Shown: one piece after another, positions 1 to 9,751 of the stretch
How positions within the stretch are numbered: position 1 is the stretch's first letter
How the letters are laid out: the number at the start of each line of letters is the position of its first letter
Origin: JAPOVO01 sp026708165
Lineage (GTDB): Bacteria > Chloroflexota > UBA11872 > VXNJ01
Direction: 5' to 3'
Length of the DNA: 64,000 nt
Assembly: GCA_965208775.1 (NCBI GenBank)
Contig: OZ242360.1
Coordinates: 930,001-994,000, forward strand
Made by a program: the position numbers and the translations under genes
Notes under the pieces: model-generated
Seen by the model: the letters and a program-made list of their open reading frames with translations, nothing else
The model's database searches: none
Told to the model about the DNA's origin: nothing

Positions 1-189
1 CACCGGCAGCTTCTCCGTTGGTACCACCGACTCGGGAACGACGAGGTCTCCTGAATGGGATCTCACCGCCACTTCGAGATTCCTAAGTCCAAGCGCGCGT
101 ACGTTTTCTATTGCACCCGCGACGCCGTACTCGCCGTAACAATTCGTAAGCACTGCTACCAGGTTCTCAGGCATATTGGCCAATCCCAT
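1..189 (-). CDS. Partial gene at left edge; N-terminal 63 residues, possibly a TIM-barrel sugar isomerase-like protein
   Basis: Reading the minus strand from an ATG at 189 gives 63 codons without a stop up to the window edge, so the gene continues outside. The peptide starts MGLANMPENLV and continues with an ENVRALGLRNLEVAV-type stretch. This resembles the first beta-alpha unit of xylose-isomerase-like TIM-barrel (sugar phosphate isomerase/epimerase) proteins, in which a helix ending in G(L/F)xxLE leads into a strand. A second ATG at 174 is an alternative start, and no strong Shine-Dalgarno site precedes either one. It is divergent from the ChrA-like gene. The coding call rests on sensible amino-acid composition and an uninterrupted frame. 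The family assignment is weak because only the N-terminus is visible. Confidence 0.45.
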   Translation of the reverse strand, partial: MGLANMPENLVAVLTNCYGEYGVAGAIENVRALGLRNLEVAVRSHSGDLVVPESVVPTEKLPV

Positions 190-392
190 TCTTCTTCGCG
201 CCGATCCATCCGCCCGTCTCGACCACAATCGCCAACCGGGGCGGCCCGCGCCCGGCGCAAGGGCGTGCGGAATACTACTAGATGCGGCTATGTCCGTTAT
301 CGCACCTGCCGCCTCTCGGCGAAACTCCGGGCGGGCAAATGCCGTTTTTGGCTAAAGTTCGTTCGACTAATCAGTCGGAGCAAATTCAAATC

Positions 393-1541
393 ATGGCGTC
401 GAATCAGCGGTCCGCGCTTATTGACTTGGTGCGGTTGTTCCTGCGGCTCGGGACCGTAGCGTTCGGCGGACCAGCCGCCCACATCGCCATGTTTCGGGAA
501 GAGGTCGTGGTCCGGCGCAAATGGCTGACCGAACAGCGATTCCTGGACCTGATGGGCGCGACAAACCTGATCCCAGGGCCCAACTCCACCGAGATGGCCA
601 TCCACATCGGTCTGGAGCGCGCCGGCTGGCGCGGACTCATAGTCGCCGGAGCCTGCTTCATTTTGCCGGCGTCGATTATCGTTGGGGCCCTTGCTTGGGC
701 CTATGTGGAGTTCCAGACAGTCCCCGCGCTTGCGTGGGTCACTTACGGGATCAAACCCGTCGTCGTCGCGATCATCTTCAACGCGCTCTTCGGACTGGGA
801 ATAACTGCCCTTAAGACTCGCTGGCTGATGGCGCTCGGACTGGCCGGACTGGTGCTGTTCCTCGCCGGCATAAACGAACTGGCCGTTCTCTTCGGCAGCG
901 GTTTCCTCGTCGCGCTCATTCGCACCGCCGGGAAGTTGCCCTTGGGCGGTCGCGGTGCGGTGGCCTTCGTTCCCGTGCTGGGATTCAACGCCGCAGCCAA
1001 GGCGGTCGCGGCCGTCCCCGGTCTAGAGCAGATATTCCTTTCATTCCTCAAGCTCGGCGCGGTGATTTACGGAAGCGGATACGTCTTGCTGCCGGTCATG
1101 AATAACGAGCTTGTGGAACGGCTCGAATGGCTTACCGCTACTCAGCTTCTCGACGCCATCGCAATCGGGCAGATAACGCCCGGGCCGGTCTTCACCACCG
1201 CCACTTTCGTCGGCTACCTGCTGGCTGGCGTTCCCGGAGCCGCCGTTGCTACCGTCGCCATATTCCTGCCGTCGTTCGCTTTCGTCGGAATACTGAATCC
1301 CCTGGTGCGGAAGATTCGCGATCTAGACTGGGCCGCCGGATTTCTCGACGGCGTCAACGCCGCCGCGATCGCTCTGATGGCCGGCGCCGTGATTCAGCTA
1401 AGATCGTCGGCCATAATCGACTGGCCGACGGCGATCATCGCCGTGGCTTCGCTAGTTGCCCTCCGCATGAAGGTCAACGCCACCTGGCTCATCCTGGGAG
1501 CGGCAGGCTTCGGCGTAGCGGTGCGGCTGGTTTTCGGCTGA
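393..1541 (+). CDS. chrA: Chromate transporter family (ChrA/CHR) permease
   Basis: Inner-membrane anion transporter of the CHR superfamily; characterised members export chromate or take up sulfate-like anions. The 382-residue product has two tandem CHR halves. The first holds LGTVAFGGPAAHIAMF near the N-terminus and an IPGPNSTE motif. The second holds LKLGAVIYGSGYVLLP and an ITPGPVFTTATFVGY motif, as in bidomain ChrA proteins of about 390-400 residues. Many hydrophobic segments are evident. I chose ATG 393 (M-A-S-N-Q) over the longer frame from 282 because the extra 37 residues are non-homologous-looking and the family starts just before the first CHR motif; a GGAG lies 12 bases upstream. The next gene is another anion permease. 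Family call is firm; chromate as the physiological substrate is not shown. Confidence 0.85.
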   Translation: MASNQRSALIDLVRLFLRLGTVAFGGPAAHIAMFREEVVVRRKWLTEQRFLDLMGATNLIPGPNSTEMAIHIGLERAGWRGLIVAGACFILPASIIVGALAWAYVEFQTVPALAWVTYGIKPVVVAIIFNALFGLGITALKTRWLMALGLAGLVLFLAGINELAVLFGSGFLVALIRTAGKLPLGGRGAVAFVPVLGFNAAAKAVAAVPGLEQIFLSFLKLGAVIYGSGYVLLPVMNNELVERLEWLTATQLLDAIAIGQITPGPVFTTATFVGYLLAGVPGAAVATVAIFLPSFAFVGILNPLVRKIRDLDWAAGFLDGVNAAAIALMAGAVIQLRSSAIIDWPTAIIAVASLVALRMKVNATWLILGAAGFGVAVRLVFG

Positions 1542-1603
1542 CCGTAGATTAGGTTTGGAAAGACTGCCATCGGTACACAGGCTCATAGCGGTGAATTGCG
1601 TAT

Positions 1604-3385
1604 ATGACGACTGAAGCCTGGTTAGTCGCCGGCGTCATCGTGGCGGCGTTGGTGCTGTTCGCCAGTGAAAAGGTACGTCCCGACATCGCCGGCCTGGTCG
1701 TGCTGCTTACACTCGCGCTGTCGGGCGTTATCGGGGCCGGAGAGGCGTTTGCCGGGTTTAGCAACCCGGCGGTCATTACCGTCGCGGCGATGTTCATCGT
1801 TAGCGCGGGCATGGTCGAAGCGGGAATCCCCAACGCTGTGGCGGGAGCGATATCCCGATTCGGAGGCGCGCGATTCGGAACGCTCCTGGCGTTGGTGATA
1901 ATCGTCGTCGGCGTCATGTCCGCGTTCATCAACAACGTCGCTGCAACCGTGATCCTGATCCCCGCCGTGATCAGCCTGGCCCGTGGAGCTGAGGCGTCGC
2001 CGTCCAAACTGCTGATACCGCTCTCGTTCGGATCACTGCTGGGCGGGCTGACCACTCTCATCGGAACGCCGCCCAATCTGCTTTCAGCCGAAGCCTTGCG
2101 GCAGGCGGGGCACGAGCCGTTCGGCATGTTCGACTTCCTGCCTACCGGCGCGGCAGTCCTTGGCGTCGGACTCATTTATCTGCTCACGGTCGGGCAGCGG
2201 CTCCTACCCGACAGGCCCGGACCCGACATCGCGCACGAGGTCGCGCAGACCCGCGAGTATTGGACGGAACTCTTCGTAGTCGCCGAATCGCGCGTAGTCG
2301 GCAAGCAGCTTCGCGAATTGCGGTGGCTGACTCGTTTCGGAGTCAAGGTTGCCGAGATCATCCGCAGGGGAGAGAGGAACCGGTTCCCGTCGGAGACCGA
2401 CGCGATTTACATCGACGACCTGCTTTTGGTCGAAGGTGAAAACGAAGCCGTGATGAACCTGGTCCAGAGCGAAGGACTGGTCTTCCACGCCGAGCGCCAG
2501 GTAGCCAACCGTTTGGTTCAGGACCACGAAGCGACGGTTCTCGAGCTCGTAGCCGGTCCGTCCTTTGCCGGTGCCGGCAGCACTATCCGAAAGATGAATT
2601 TTCGAGTTCGTTATGGTGGGCTGGTGCTGGGTATCTGGCGGCAAGGACATCGGATTCGCCGGTCGCTCGGTACGGTCCCGCTCAGGCCCGGCGACGTGAT
2701 GCTCGTACGCATGCCCAACTCGCGCATTGCGCAACTTGCCGAGTCTCGCGATTTCATCGTTCTGAATCAGCGGTCCAGAGCAGTCACGCCGAAACCCCGA
2801 ATGCTGGTCGCGCTGGCGATTCTCGGCGTAATGGTTGGTCTGGCCGCAACGGGCGTTGCGCACATCAGCATCGCCGCCGCCGTGGGCGTCTTTCTGATGC
2901 TCGCGGCGCGCGTGATTCCCTATCAGCGCCTCTATCGGACGATTGAATGGCGAATCTTGATCCTCATCGGCTCGCTGATCCCGCTGGGCACCGCGATGCG
3001 CAGCTCCGGGCTTGCCGAATTCGTCGCGGACGCCATCACGTCCAACATAAAGTTCGCCGGTCCCCTGGCCGTGCTCGCCGGGATCTTCGTTTTAACCGCG
3101 GTCTTGACGCAGATAATGTCCAACGCCGCCGCGGTAGTGCTGATCGCCCCCATCGCTTTGCAGATCGCCGGAGATTTCGACATCTCGCCATATCCGGTAA
3201 TGATGATCGTCGCAATATCGGCGTCAACCGCCTTCCTCACTCCAATCGGCCACCAGGCGAACGTCGTCGTCTACAACTCGGGCGGCTATCGATTCGTCGA
3301 TTTCATAAGGGTGGGCGGGCCGCTTACTCTGCTCATCCTTTTGGTATCGCTCGTAGTCGTACCGATCGTCTGGCCGCTGTCCTGA
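1604..3385 (+). CDS. SLC13/DASS-type anion permease with two central RCK_C (TrkA-C) domains
   Basis: A 593-residue polytopic membrane protein of the ArsB/NhaD-SLC13 superfamily, which moves carboxylates, sulfate or other anions, usually with sodium. The N-terminal half has about five hydrophobic segments, including the FINNVAATVILIP motif (around residues 105-118) and a GTPPNLLSAEAL stretch. Residues about 210-385 are hydrophilic and contain two TrkA-C-like units (LFVVAESRVVGKQLREL and TVLELVAGPSFAGAGST), each ending in a DxLLVEG / DVMLVRM strand. The C-terminal half repeats the transporter signature (QIMSNAAAVVLIAPIA, ISASTAFLTPIGHQANVVVY). This domain order is known from a bacterial subfamily often annotated as sulfate or citrate permeases. 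The RCK_C domains suggest ligand gating. Substrate is unknown. Confidence 0.85.
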   Translation: MTTEAWLVAGVIVAALVLFASEKVRPDIAGLVVLLTLALSGVIGAGEAFAGFSNPAVITVAAMFIVSAGMVEAGIPNAVAGAISRFGGARFGTLLALVIIVVGVMSAFINNVAATVILIPAVISLARGAEASPSKLLIPLSFGSLLGGLTTLIGTPPNLLSAEALRQAGHEPFGMFDFLPTGAAVLGVGLIYLLTVGQRLLPDRPGPDIAHEVAQTREYWTELFVVAESRVVGKQLRELRWLTRFGVKVAEIIRRGERNRFPSETDAIYIDDLLLVEGENEAVMNLVQSEGLVFHAERQVANRLVQDHEATVLELVAGPSFAGAGSTIRKMNFRVRYGGLVLGIWRQGHRIRRSLGTVPLRPGDVMLVRMPNSRIAQLAESRDFIVLNQRSRAVTPKPRMLVALAILGVMVGLAATGVAHISIAAAVGVFLMLAARVIPYQRLYRTIEWRILILIGSLIPLGTAMRSSGLAEFVADAITSNIKFAGPLAVLAGIFVLTAVLTQIMSNAAAVVLIAPIALQIAGDFDISPYPVMMIVAISASTAFLTPIGHQANVVVYNSGGYRFVDFIRVGGPLTLLILLVSLVVVPIVWPLS

Positions 3386-3494
3386 CCGTCGGGCCAATAG
3401 ACACAATGAATCCGCCGACCGACGTGTAGAGAAGCAACGCGCTGACCGCGCCATTCGCTATAGTGATTCGCTAACCATTCAAGCGAGGCCCCGA

Positions 3495-4313
3495 GTGATC
3501 AATGTCCATCTCGACAAAGCCGCGCGGCGAACCGTGGCTGGCGCCGACCGTGAAACCGTCCTGTCGACCCGGAATCTCCAATTCTGGTACGGCGATAAGC
3601 TGGTCCTGAAGGATGTCTCTCTCGACATTTCGGAGCGGGAGGTCACTGCGATCATCGGGCCTTCCGGATGCGGCAAGAGCACCTACCTGCGCTGCTTCAA
3701 CCGAATGAACGAGCTTATTCCCGCCGCCCGTCACGCAGGCCGCGTCCTCTTTCGCAACCGCGACATATATGCTCGGAGCGTAGACCCGGTCGAGATAAGA
3801 AAGAGGATCGGCATGGTTTTTCAGAAGCCGAACCCTTTCCCTAAGACCATCTTCGAGAACGTCGCTTACGGTCCGCGCGTAAACGGATACGACGGAAAGC
3901 TCGAGGACATCGTTGAACGCTCCCTGCGCGGCGCGGCCCTTTGGGACGAAGTCAAAGATGATCTCAAGCAGAGCGGGCTCGCGTTGTCCGGCGGTCAGCA
4001 GCAGCGCCTGTGTATCGCGCGTGCGCTGGCGGTGGAGCCGGAGGTTATTTTGATGGACGAGCCGTGCTCGGCGCTCGATCCGATAGCCACCACGCGTATA
4101 GAGGACCTGATTCGCGAACTGCGCGAGAAGTACACCATCGTAATCGTGACCCACAACATGCAGCAGGCCGCACGCGTATCCGACCGCACAGCGTTCTTTA
4201 ACGTGAACGAACATGGCGCGGGCGGTCTGGTCGAATTCGCCGAAACCCAACTTCTGTTTACGACTCCCAGCGATAAGCGGACCGAGGCATACATAACCGG
4301 TCGGTTCGGCTGA
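3495..4313 (+). CDS. pstB: Phosphate ABC transporter ATP-binding protein
   Basis: Cytoplasmic ATPase of the high-affinity phosphate importer PstSCAB. The 272 residues carry Walker A GPSGCGKST (55-63), the PstB-characteristic LRCFNRMNELIP after it, Q-loop Q110 in MVFQKPNPFP, signature LSGGQQQR (164-171), Walker B ILMDEP (185-190), the SALDPIAT D-loop and an H-loop histidine in VTHNMQQA. Length and motifs are all typical. The GTG start at 3495 is preceded by GAGG at about 7 bases. It is an orphan here: pstS, pstC, pstA and phoU are absent from both flanks, so either the operon is split or this copy works with permeases elsewhere. The N-terminal 20 residues are longer than the minimal family core. 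Confidence 0.93.
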   Translation: MINVHLDKAARRTVAGADRETVLSTRNLQFWYGDKLVLKDVSLDISEREVTAIIGPSGCGKSTYLRCFNRMNELIPAARHAGRVLFRNRDIYARSVDPVEIRKRIGMVFQKPNPFPKTIFENVAYGPRVNGYDGKLEDIVERSLRGAALWDEVKDDLKQSGLALSGGQQQRLCIARALAVEPEVILMDEPCSALDPIATTRIEDLIRELREKYTIVIVTHNMQQAARVSDRTAFFNVNEHGAGGLVEFAETQLLFTTPSDKRTEAYITGRFG

Positions 4314-4456
4314 GGCTAGCCCAGGCTCTGCCGGGGGCCTCGTATACTTGAATCGCTAAGACAATCTACAGAAAAGGCTCGATTGGACAGCGCTATCCTC
4401 CTGCAATCTGCGACTAAAACGAGGATGGGCTTGTGACGCTCGCGAGAGAGTAAGGC

Positions 4457-7400
4457 GTGCTGGCGGGCTTTCAGCCCTCGGTCCGGAATTGGTTCGAACA
4501 CCGGTTCGGCGCGCCGACCGACGCTCAGGATGCCGGCTGGCCGCTAATACGGTCGGGTCGAAATACGCTTCTGGCCGCGCCGACGGGCTCCGGCAAGACG
4601 CTCGCGGCTTTCCTGTCCAGCATTGATGATCTCGTTGCCCACGGCGGCGATGGCGAGCTGGCCCACGAAACCGCCGTCGTCTACATATCGCCGCTCAAGG
4701 CGCTCAGCAACGACATTCAGCGCAACCTGGAAGAGCCGCTGGCCGGAATCCGCGAGGCCGGCCGTAGCTCGGGGCTGCACGTCCCGGAAATCCGCACGTT
4801 TGTACGCACGGGCGATACCGCTCAATCCGACCGCCAGGCGATGGTCCGCCGGCCGCCGCATATCGTTATCACAACGCCGGAGTCGTTTTACCTGCTACTG
4901 ACGGCCAAGAATGGTCGCGAGATGTTGCGCACGGTCCGCACCGTCATCGTGGACGAAATCCACGCACTCGCCCGCGACCGGCGCGGAAGCCACCTCGCGC
5001 TCTCGCTGGCGAGGCTGGACCACATCGCCAACACCACACCCCAGCGGATCGGACTTTCGGCCACGCAACGACCCCTGGAAGAAATAGCGAAGTTCCTGGT
5101 CGGTGCCAGTCCAGAAGCCAGTTGTGAAATCGTCGATCTTGGCCACCAGCGTGACATCGAGTTTGCCATCGAAACGCCGCCGAGCGATCTCGAGGCCGTG
5201 GCCCCCAGAGAGCAATGGGGAGACATCTACGACAGGCTCGCCGCGCTTATCGAGTCGCACAAGACCTCGCTGCTGTTCGTAAACACGCGCGCGCTCGCCG
5301 AGCGGGTAGCACACAATCTGACCGAGCGCCTCGGAGCCGACGCCGTTGCGAGCCATCATGGCAGCCTGGCCAAGGAGCGGCGGCTGCTGGTAGAGCGACG
5401 GCTCAAGGAAGGGACCCTCAAGGGGCTTGTGGCGACTGCGTCGCTGGAATTGGGTATCGACATCGGCAGCATAGACCTGGTCTGCCAGATCGGGTCCCCG
5501 CGCAGCATCGCCGCCTTTCTGCAGCGGGTCGGCCGATCCGGACACAGGCTGAGCGTGCGTCCCCACGGACGGCTGTTCCCCACGACCCGCGACGAGTTGA
5601 TCGAATGCGCGGCGCTGGTTCGCGCCGCTCGAGCCGGACGCCTCGACCGAATCGTGCAGCCGGTTGCACCTCTGGACGTGCTTGCCCAGCAGATCGTTGC
5701 CGAGTGCGCGTGTGAGGACTGGGATGAAGACGCACTGTTCGATCTCATGCGCAAGGCCGCTCCGTTCGCAGACCTCACCCGCAAGGACTACAACGAAATT
5801 GTGGAGATGCTCGCAGCGGGCGTCGGAGACGGGGCGGGCCGTGCACCCAGGCTGCTGCATCACGACCGGATAAACCGAGTCCTGCGCGGTAGGCGCGGCG
5901 CTCGCATGACTGCGCTCACTAACGGCGGGACCATTCCCGAGACCGGCGATTACCCCGTTATCAAGGAACCGGATGAGATAAAGGTCGGGTCGGTCAACGA
6001 AGACTTCGCCATGGAAAGCATGGCCGGCGACATCTTCCTTCTCGGCAGCACGTCCTGGCGCATCCAGCGGGTCACTCAGGGAACGGTCAGGGTCATCGAC
6101 GCTCAGGGCGCGCCACCGACCATACCATTCTGGCTGGGAGAAGCGCCGGGTCGCACCGTGGAGCTTTCCGAAGAGGTGGGGCGTCTGCGGCAAGACGTGG
6201 CCGCCGGACTCGACGAACCCGCGACCCTTGCCAAGATGCTGCGTGATCGATGCGCCCTAAATGACCTAGGCGCGGAGCAGCTAATCGAGTACGTGCGAGC
6301 CTCAGTAGAGGCGCTTGGAACTGTGCCGAGCGCCGAGAACGTCGTATTCGAACGGTTCTTCGATGAAACGGGAGGGATGCAGCTCGTAGTCCACGCGCCG
6401 TTCGGACAGCGGATAAATCGCGCGTGGGGTCTCGCGCTGCGTAAGCGCTTCTGCGTCAAGTTCGACTTTGAACTTCAAGCTGCCGCCAACGACAACGCTT
6501 TCCTGCTATCGCTGGGACCGCAGCACTCGTTTCCGCTGGAAGAGTCCTTTTCCTACTTGAAGTCATCCAGCGTAACGCGGCTGCTCGAGCAGGCCATCCT
6601 GTACACCCCTTTGTTCCCAACCCGTTGGCGATGGAATGCAACGAGGGCGCTGGCGATCCTACGGCAGCGTGGCGGACGGCGCGTCCCGCCGTTCTTGCAA
6701 CGTATCCGCGGCGACGATCTAATGGCCGCCGTCTTTCCCGACCAGGTCGGCTGCCAGGAAAACGTCACCGGGCCGCTCGAACTCCCCGATCACCCGCTGA
6801 TTCGCCAAACAGTCCACGACTGCCTGCGGGAGGCCATGGACGTTGACGGTCTCGCCGAGATTCTGAGTCGAATCGAAGACGGCGGTATTCGCCTTCACGC
6901 GGTGGATACGGCAGAACCGTCGCCCATGTCCCATGAGGTGGTGAGCGGTAAGCCTTATACCTATCTGGACGATGCCCCAATTGAGGAGCGCCGAACTCGT
7001 GCAGTGAGCCTTCGCCGTGTGTTGCCCGAAGACGCTCGCGAGCTCGGAGCGCTCGATGCCGACGCGATTCGCCGCGTAGCGGAGGAAGCTTGGCCGCAGC
7101 CCCGCGATGCCGAAGAGGTCCACGACGCGCTGTTAGGTCTTGTCGCAATCGAAGAGCGCTTCATTCAGGACTGGAGACCCTGGCTGCTGGAGCTCGCGCT
7201 GGCCGGGCGGGCGCGCTCGCTCGATGGCGGGTCAAACCGCGTATGGTACGCGGCCGAAAGTGTCAGGTTGATCGCGCAACTGTTCCCCCACCGCGAAGTC
7301 CCCGAGTTGGCTCTCCCCGACGGTGTGGCAGTCGCGGCGGAAAATCGTGAAGACGCAATCACCCAGATTATCCGCGGACACACCGAGGTCTTGGCCCCAA

Positions 7401-8680
7401 CGACTGCTGAGGCGCTATGCGAGCGAACTGCACTGGACCGGCGAGACGTCGAGATGGGTCTTCTGCACGTGGAATCGGGCGGCTTCATTTTGCGCGGGAC
7501 CTTCACACCGGGCGCAGAGATCGAGGAGTTTTGCGACAGACGCCTTCTGGCCCGTGTCCATCGTTACACGCTCGAAAAGCTACGGAGGGAAATCGCGCCG
7601 GTTTCAGCGCGCGACTTCATGCGATTCCTGGTGCGCTGGCAGCACGCCGACTCCAAAACCCGTCTCGAAGGCAAGGAGGGTATCCGGCGAGCCATCCGGC
7701 GGCTTCAGGGATTCGAGGCTCCGGCGCCGGCGTGGGAGCGCGACCTGCTTCCGGCGCGCGTCCGAGACTACCGTCCCAGCGACCTCGATGAGCTTTGCTT
7801 TGCTGGAGAGATCGTGTGGGCGAGACTTTCGCCCCGGCGTCCGGCAGTGGACGCAAACGGACACGCCGACCAAGGCGCTTCGCGCTCCGCCGCCACGCGC
7901 GCCACTCCCATGACGTTGGCTTTCAGGGAGGACTTGCCTGATCTGCTGACCGCCGCCCGCAGCTACATGACCGACAAGCCGCCAGAGCCGGAAATTGGCG
8001 CAGCCGGTGAAGTCTTGCAGCTTTTGCGCCGGCGCGGTGCACTGTTCTTCGACGAGATCGCCACGCAAACCGGCAGGCTGCGAACTGATGTGGAACAGGG
8101 ACTGCGTGAGTTGATAGGCGCGGGACTCGTTACCTCGGATGGATTCCAAGGGATTAGGACCATCGCGCAAGGGTGGCGGTCACACCACCGGCGGCGTCCG
8201 CGACGTTCGGGATTCAACGGCATCGCCGCCAGCCCGCCGGGACGTTGGGCGGCTATCAGCGTTCCCGACCGCGACCCGGACGACGAGCACAGGCTGGCTG
8301 AAAGCCTGGCGGGAATGCTGCTCGACCGCTACGGCGTCATATTCCGCGATCTCATACAGCAGGAGAGCGTCGCTATGCCCTGGCGTTACCTGCTGAAAGC
8401 ACTCAGACGGCTCGAAGCCAGGGGCGAGGTGCGCGGAGGGCGTTTCGTTTCCGGTTTCGTCGGCGAACAGTACGCGCTCCCCGAGGCGGTGAAGATACTC
8501 CGCGAGATTCGTCGAGAGCCGCTCGCCGAACAGCGAGTCAGCGTCGGCGCTGCTGATGTATTGAATCTGACGGGTATAGCCACTCCTGGACCTCGTGTGG
8601 CCTCACACTCTGGACGGGCAGTGGTCTTAACCGACGGCGTTCCCGCTTCCGAAGTCACGGAGCTTGCGGCGACGGTTTAG
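4457..8680 (+). CDS. lhr: Lhr-type large DEAD/DEAH-box ATP-dependent helicase
   Basis: Superfamily 2 3'-5' helicase of the long Lhr class, implicated in DNA repair and nucleic-acid remodelling. The 1407 residues begin with the helicase core: Walker A APTGSGKT (41-48), SPLKALSND, DEIH box (166-169), LSATQRP, then the C-terminal RecA half with HHGSL, TASLELGIDIGSIDL and QRVGRSGH. About 400 residues of Lhr winged-helix and Lhr-core (DUF4145-like) region follow, then a long C-terminal extension as in the approximately 1500-residue bacterial Lhr proteins (Lhr-CTD). The start is GTG at 4457 after a GAGAGAGTAAGG stretch. It is followed by a convergent gene 30 bases away. Very high confidence in the family; in vivo role inferred. 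Confidence 0.93.
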   Translation: MLAGFQPSVRNWFEHRFGAPTDAQDAGWPLIRSGRNTLLAAPTGSGKTLAAFLSSIDDLVAHGGDGELAHETAVVYISPLKALSNDIQRNLEEPLAGIREAGRSSGLHVPEIRTFVRTGDTAQSDRQAMVRRPPHIVITTPESFYLLLTAKNGREMLRTVRTVIVDEIHALARDRRGSHLALSLARLDHIANTTPQRIGLSATQRPLEEIAKFLVGASPEASCEIVDLGHQRDIEFAIETPPSDLEAVAPREQWGDIYDRLAALIESHKTSLLFVNTRALAERVAHNLTERLGADAVASHHGSLAKERRLLVERRLKEGTLKGLVATASLELGIDIGSIDLVCQIGSPRSIAAFLQRVGRSGHRLSVRPHGRLFPTTRDELIECAALVRAARAGRLDRIVQPVAPLDVLAQQIVAECACEDWDEDALFDLMRKAAPFADLTRKDYNEIVEMLAAGVGDGAGRAPRLLHHDRINRVLRGRRGARMTALTNGGTIPETGDYPVIKEPDEIKVGSVNEDFAMESMAGDIFLLGSTSWRIQRVTQGTVRVIDAQGAPPTIPFWLGEAPGRTVELSEEVGRLRQDVAAGLDEPATLAKMLRDRCALNDLGAEQLIEYVRASVEALGTVPSAENVVFERFFDETGGMQLVVHAPFGQRINRAWGLALRKRFCVKFDFELQAAANDNAFLLSLGPQHSFPLEESFSYLKSSSVTRLLEQAILYTPLFPTRWRWNATRALAILRQRGGRRVPPFLQRIRGDDLMAAVFPDQVGCQENVTGPLELPDHPLIRQTVHDCLREAMDVDGLAEILSRIEDGGIRLHAVDTAEPSPMSHEVVSGKPYTYLDDAPIEERRTRAVSLRRVLPEDARELGALDADAIRRVAEEAWPQPRDAEEVHDALLGLVAIEERFIQDWRPWLLELALAGRARSLDGGSNRVWYAAESVRLIAQLFPHREVPELALPDGVAVAAENREDAITQIIRGHTEVLAPTTAEALCERTALDRRDVEMGLLHVESGGFILRGTFTPGAEIEEFCDRRLLARVHRYTLEKLRREIAPVSARDFMRFLVRWQHADSKTRLEGKEGIRRAIRRLQGFEAPAPAWERDLLPARVRDYRPSDLDELCFAGEIVWARLSPRRPAVDANGHADQGASRSAATRATPMTLAFREDLPDLLTAARSYMTDKPPEPEIGAAGEVLQLLRRRGALFFDEIATQTGRLRTDVEQGLRELIGAGLVTSDGFQGIRTIAQGWRSHHRRRPRRSGFNGIAASPPGRWAAISVPDRDPDDEHRLAESLAGMLLDRYGVIFRDLIQQESVAMPWRYLLKALRRLEARGEVRGGRFVSGFVGEQYALPEAVKILREIRREPLAEQRVSVGAADVLNLTGIATPGPRVASHSGRAVVLTDGVPASEVTELAATV

Positions 8681-8710
8681 CCGGGTTGGGTTTTGCAGGA
8701 CGTTCGGTCG

Positions 8711-9751
8711 TTAAGGCGTTTCGCTGTCCTTATATCCCCGGCGTCGCAGCTTGACCCTCGGAACCACGTCGGGATTCGCGATGTGGCGCGGCCAGTAGCC
8801 CTCAGCCATCCAGGCGATCTGCTCTATTGAGCCTTGCCCGACGCGGTTTATGGCGATATCGGTCGAGCCTCCGGCGTGCGGCGTCCAGATGACATTCGAC
8901 ATATTCACCAGCGGATTCTCGGGATCGGGCGGCTCGCTTTCGAATACGTCCAGGCCGGCTCCGGCTATCCGCCCCTCGCGCAGCGCTCGGACAAGCGCCT
9001 CCTCGTCTACTACCGCCCCCCGGGCGACGTTGATCAGCACCGCCGTCGGCTTCATTAGCCCGATAAGCGATTCGTCAACGAAATGATGCGTCGCGTCGGT
9101 GAGCGGCAGATGCAGCGAAACGATGTCTGCCTCTCGAAACGCCTCTTCGAGACCAACCCTGCGAACTCCGTGTGAGGTCACTTCCCATTCAGACACGGTG
9201 GGCGCATACGCGATACATGCGGTCCCAAACGCCTGTGCGCGCGCTGCAACCGCGCGGGCGATCCGCCCGAAACCGATGAGTGCCAGAACGCCGCCGCGCA
9301 TGTCCCCCAGGTGGTCGACCGCGCCCTCCCAGTCACTGATAGTCCGCTTGCCCTGACGCCATTGTTCGATGGCCTGGGGAACTCGGCGAACCGCCCCCAG
9401 AATCAGGAACATCACGATATCGGCGGTCTGCTCCGTCGCAAATGCCGGCAGGTGTCCCACCACGACTCCGGCTTCGGTGGCCGCTCCTAAATCTACGTGA
9501 TCGACGCCAACTGTCGGGGCCAGCACGCCGACCAGATCAGGCAGCTGGTCGAACGGCGTGAGTCTGTAAGGACAGTGGGTCCATACAACTCCATGAAAGC
9601 CGGACAATATATCCACGGCCTCGTCATCGGAGGTTGGAACCTCGACGACGTTGAGTTGAACGCTGGTGGATTCGAGTTCCGTCTTGTGGCGAAGGACCGA
9701 GTCATATCGGGCGCCTTTGGTCAACGCGACGTGAAATGGTCGGCTACTCAT
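8711..9751 (-). CDS. D-isomer-specific 2-hydroxyacid dehydrogenase (phosphoglycerate dehydrogenase-like)
   Basis: NAD(P)-dependent oxidoreductase that interconverts a D-2-hydroxyacid and a 2-oxoacid. The product, about 346 residues, has the family's catalytic triad: Arg in the NVARGAVVDEEAL segment, Glu in LDVFESEPP and His in WTPHAGGS. The Rossmann loop reads LIGFGRIARAV, a variant of GxGxxG, and the TVGVDHVDL stretch of the substrate domain is present. I prefer the ATG at 9751 to the upstream TTG at 9757: the ATG gives an ATGAGTAG overlap with the stop of the upstream MoaD-like gene, which suggests translational coupling. The substrate cannot be read from sequence; serA itself is less likely because there is no ACT or ASB domain. 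Confidence 0.88.
   Translation of the reverse strand: MSSRPFHVALTKGARYDSVLRHKTELESTSVQLNVVEVPTSDDEAVDILSGFHGVVWTHCPYRLTPFDQLPDLVGVLAPTVGVDHVDLGAATEAGVVVGHLPAFATEQTADIVMFLILGAVRRVPQAIEQWRQGKRTISDWEGAVDHLGDMRGGVLALIGFGRIARAVAARAQAFGTACIAYAPTVSEWEVTSHGVRRVGLEEAFREADIVSLHLPLTDATHHFVDESLIGLMKPTAVLINVARGAVVDEEALVRALREGRIAGAGLDVFESEPPDPENPLVNMSNVIWTPHAGGSTDIAINRVGQGSIEQIAWMAEGYWPRHIANPDVVPRVKLRRRGYKDSETP

Noticed and set aside
4895..6193. Minus-strand frame of 432 codons inside the Lhr helicase gene
   Set aside because: The plus strand encodes all helicase motifs continuously; the antisense frame has none and no ribosome-binding site.
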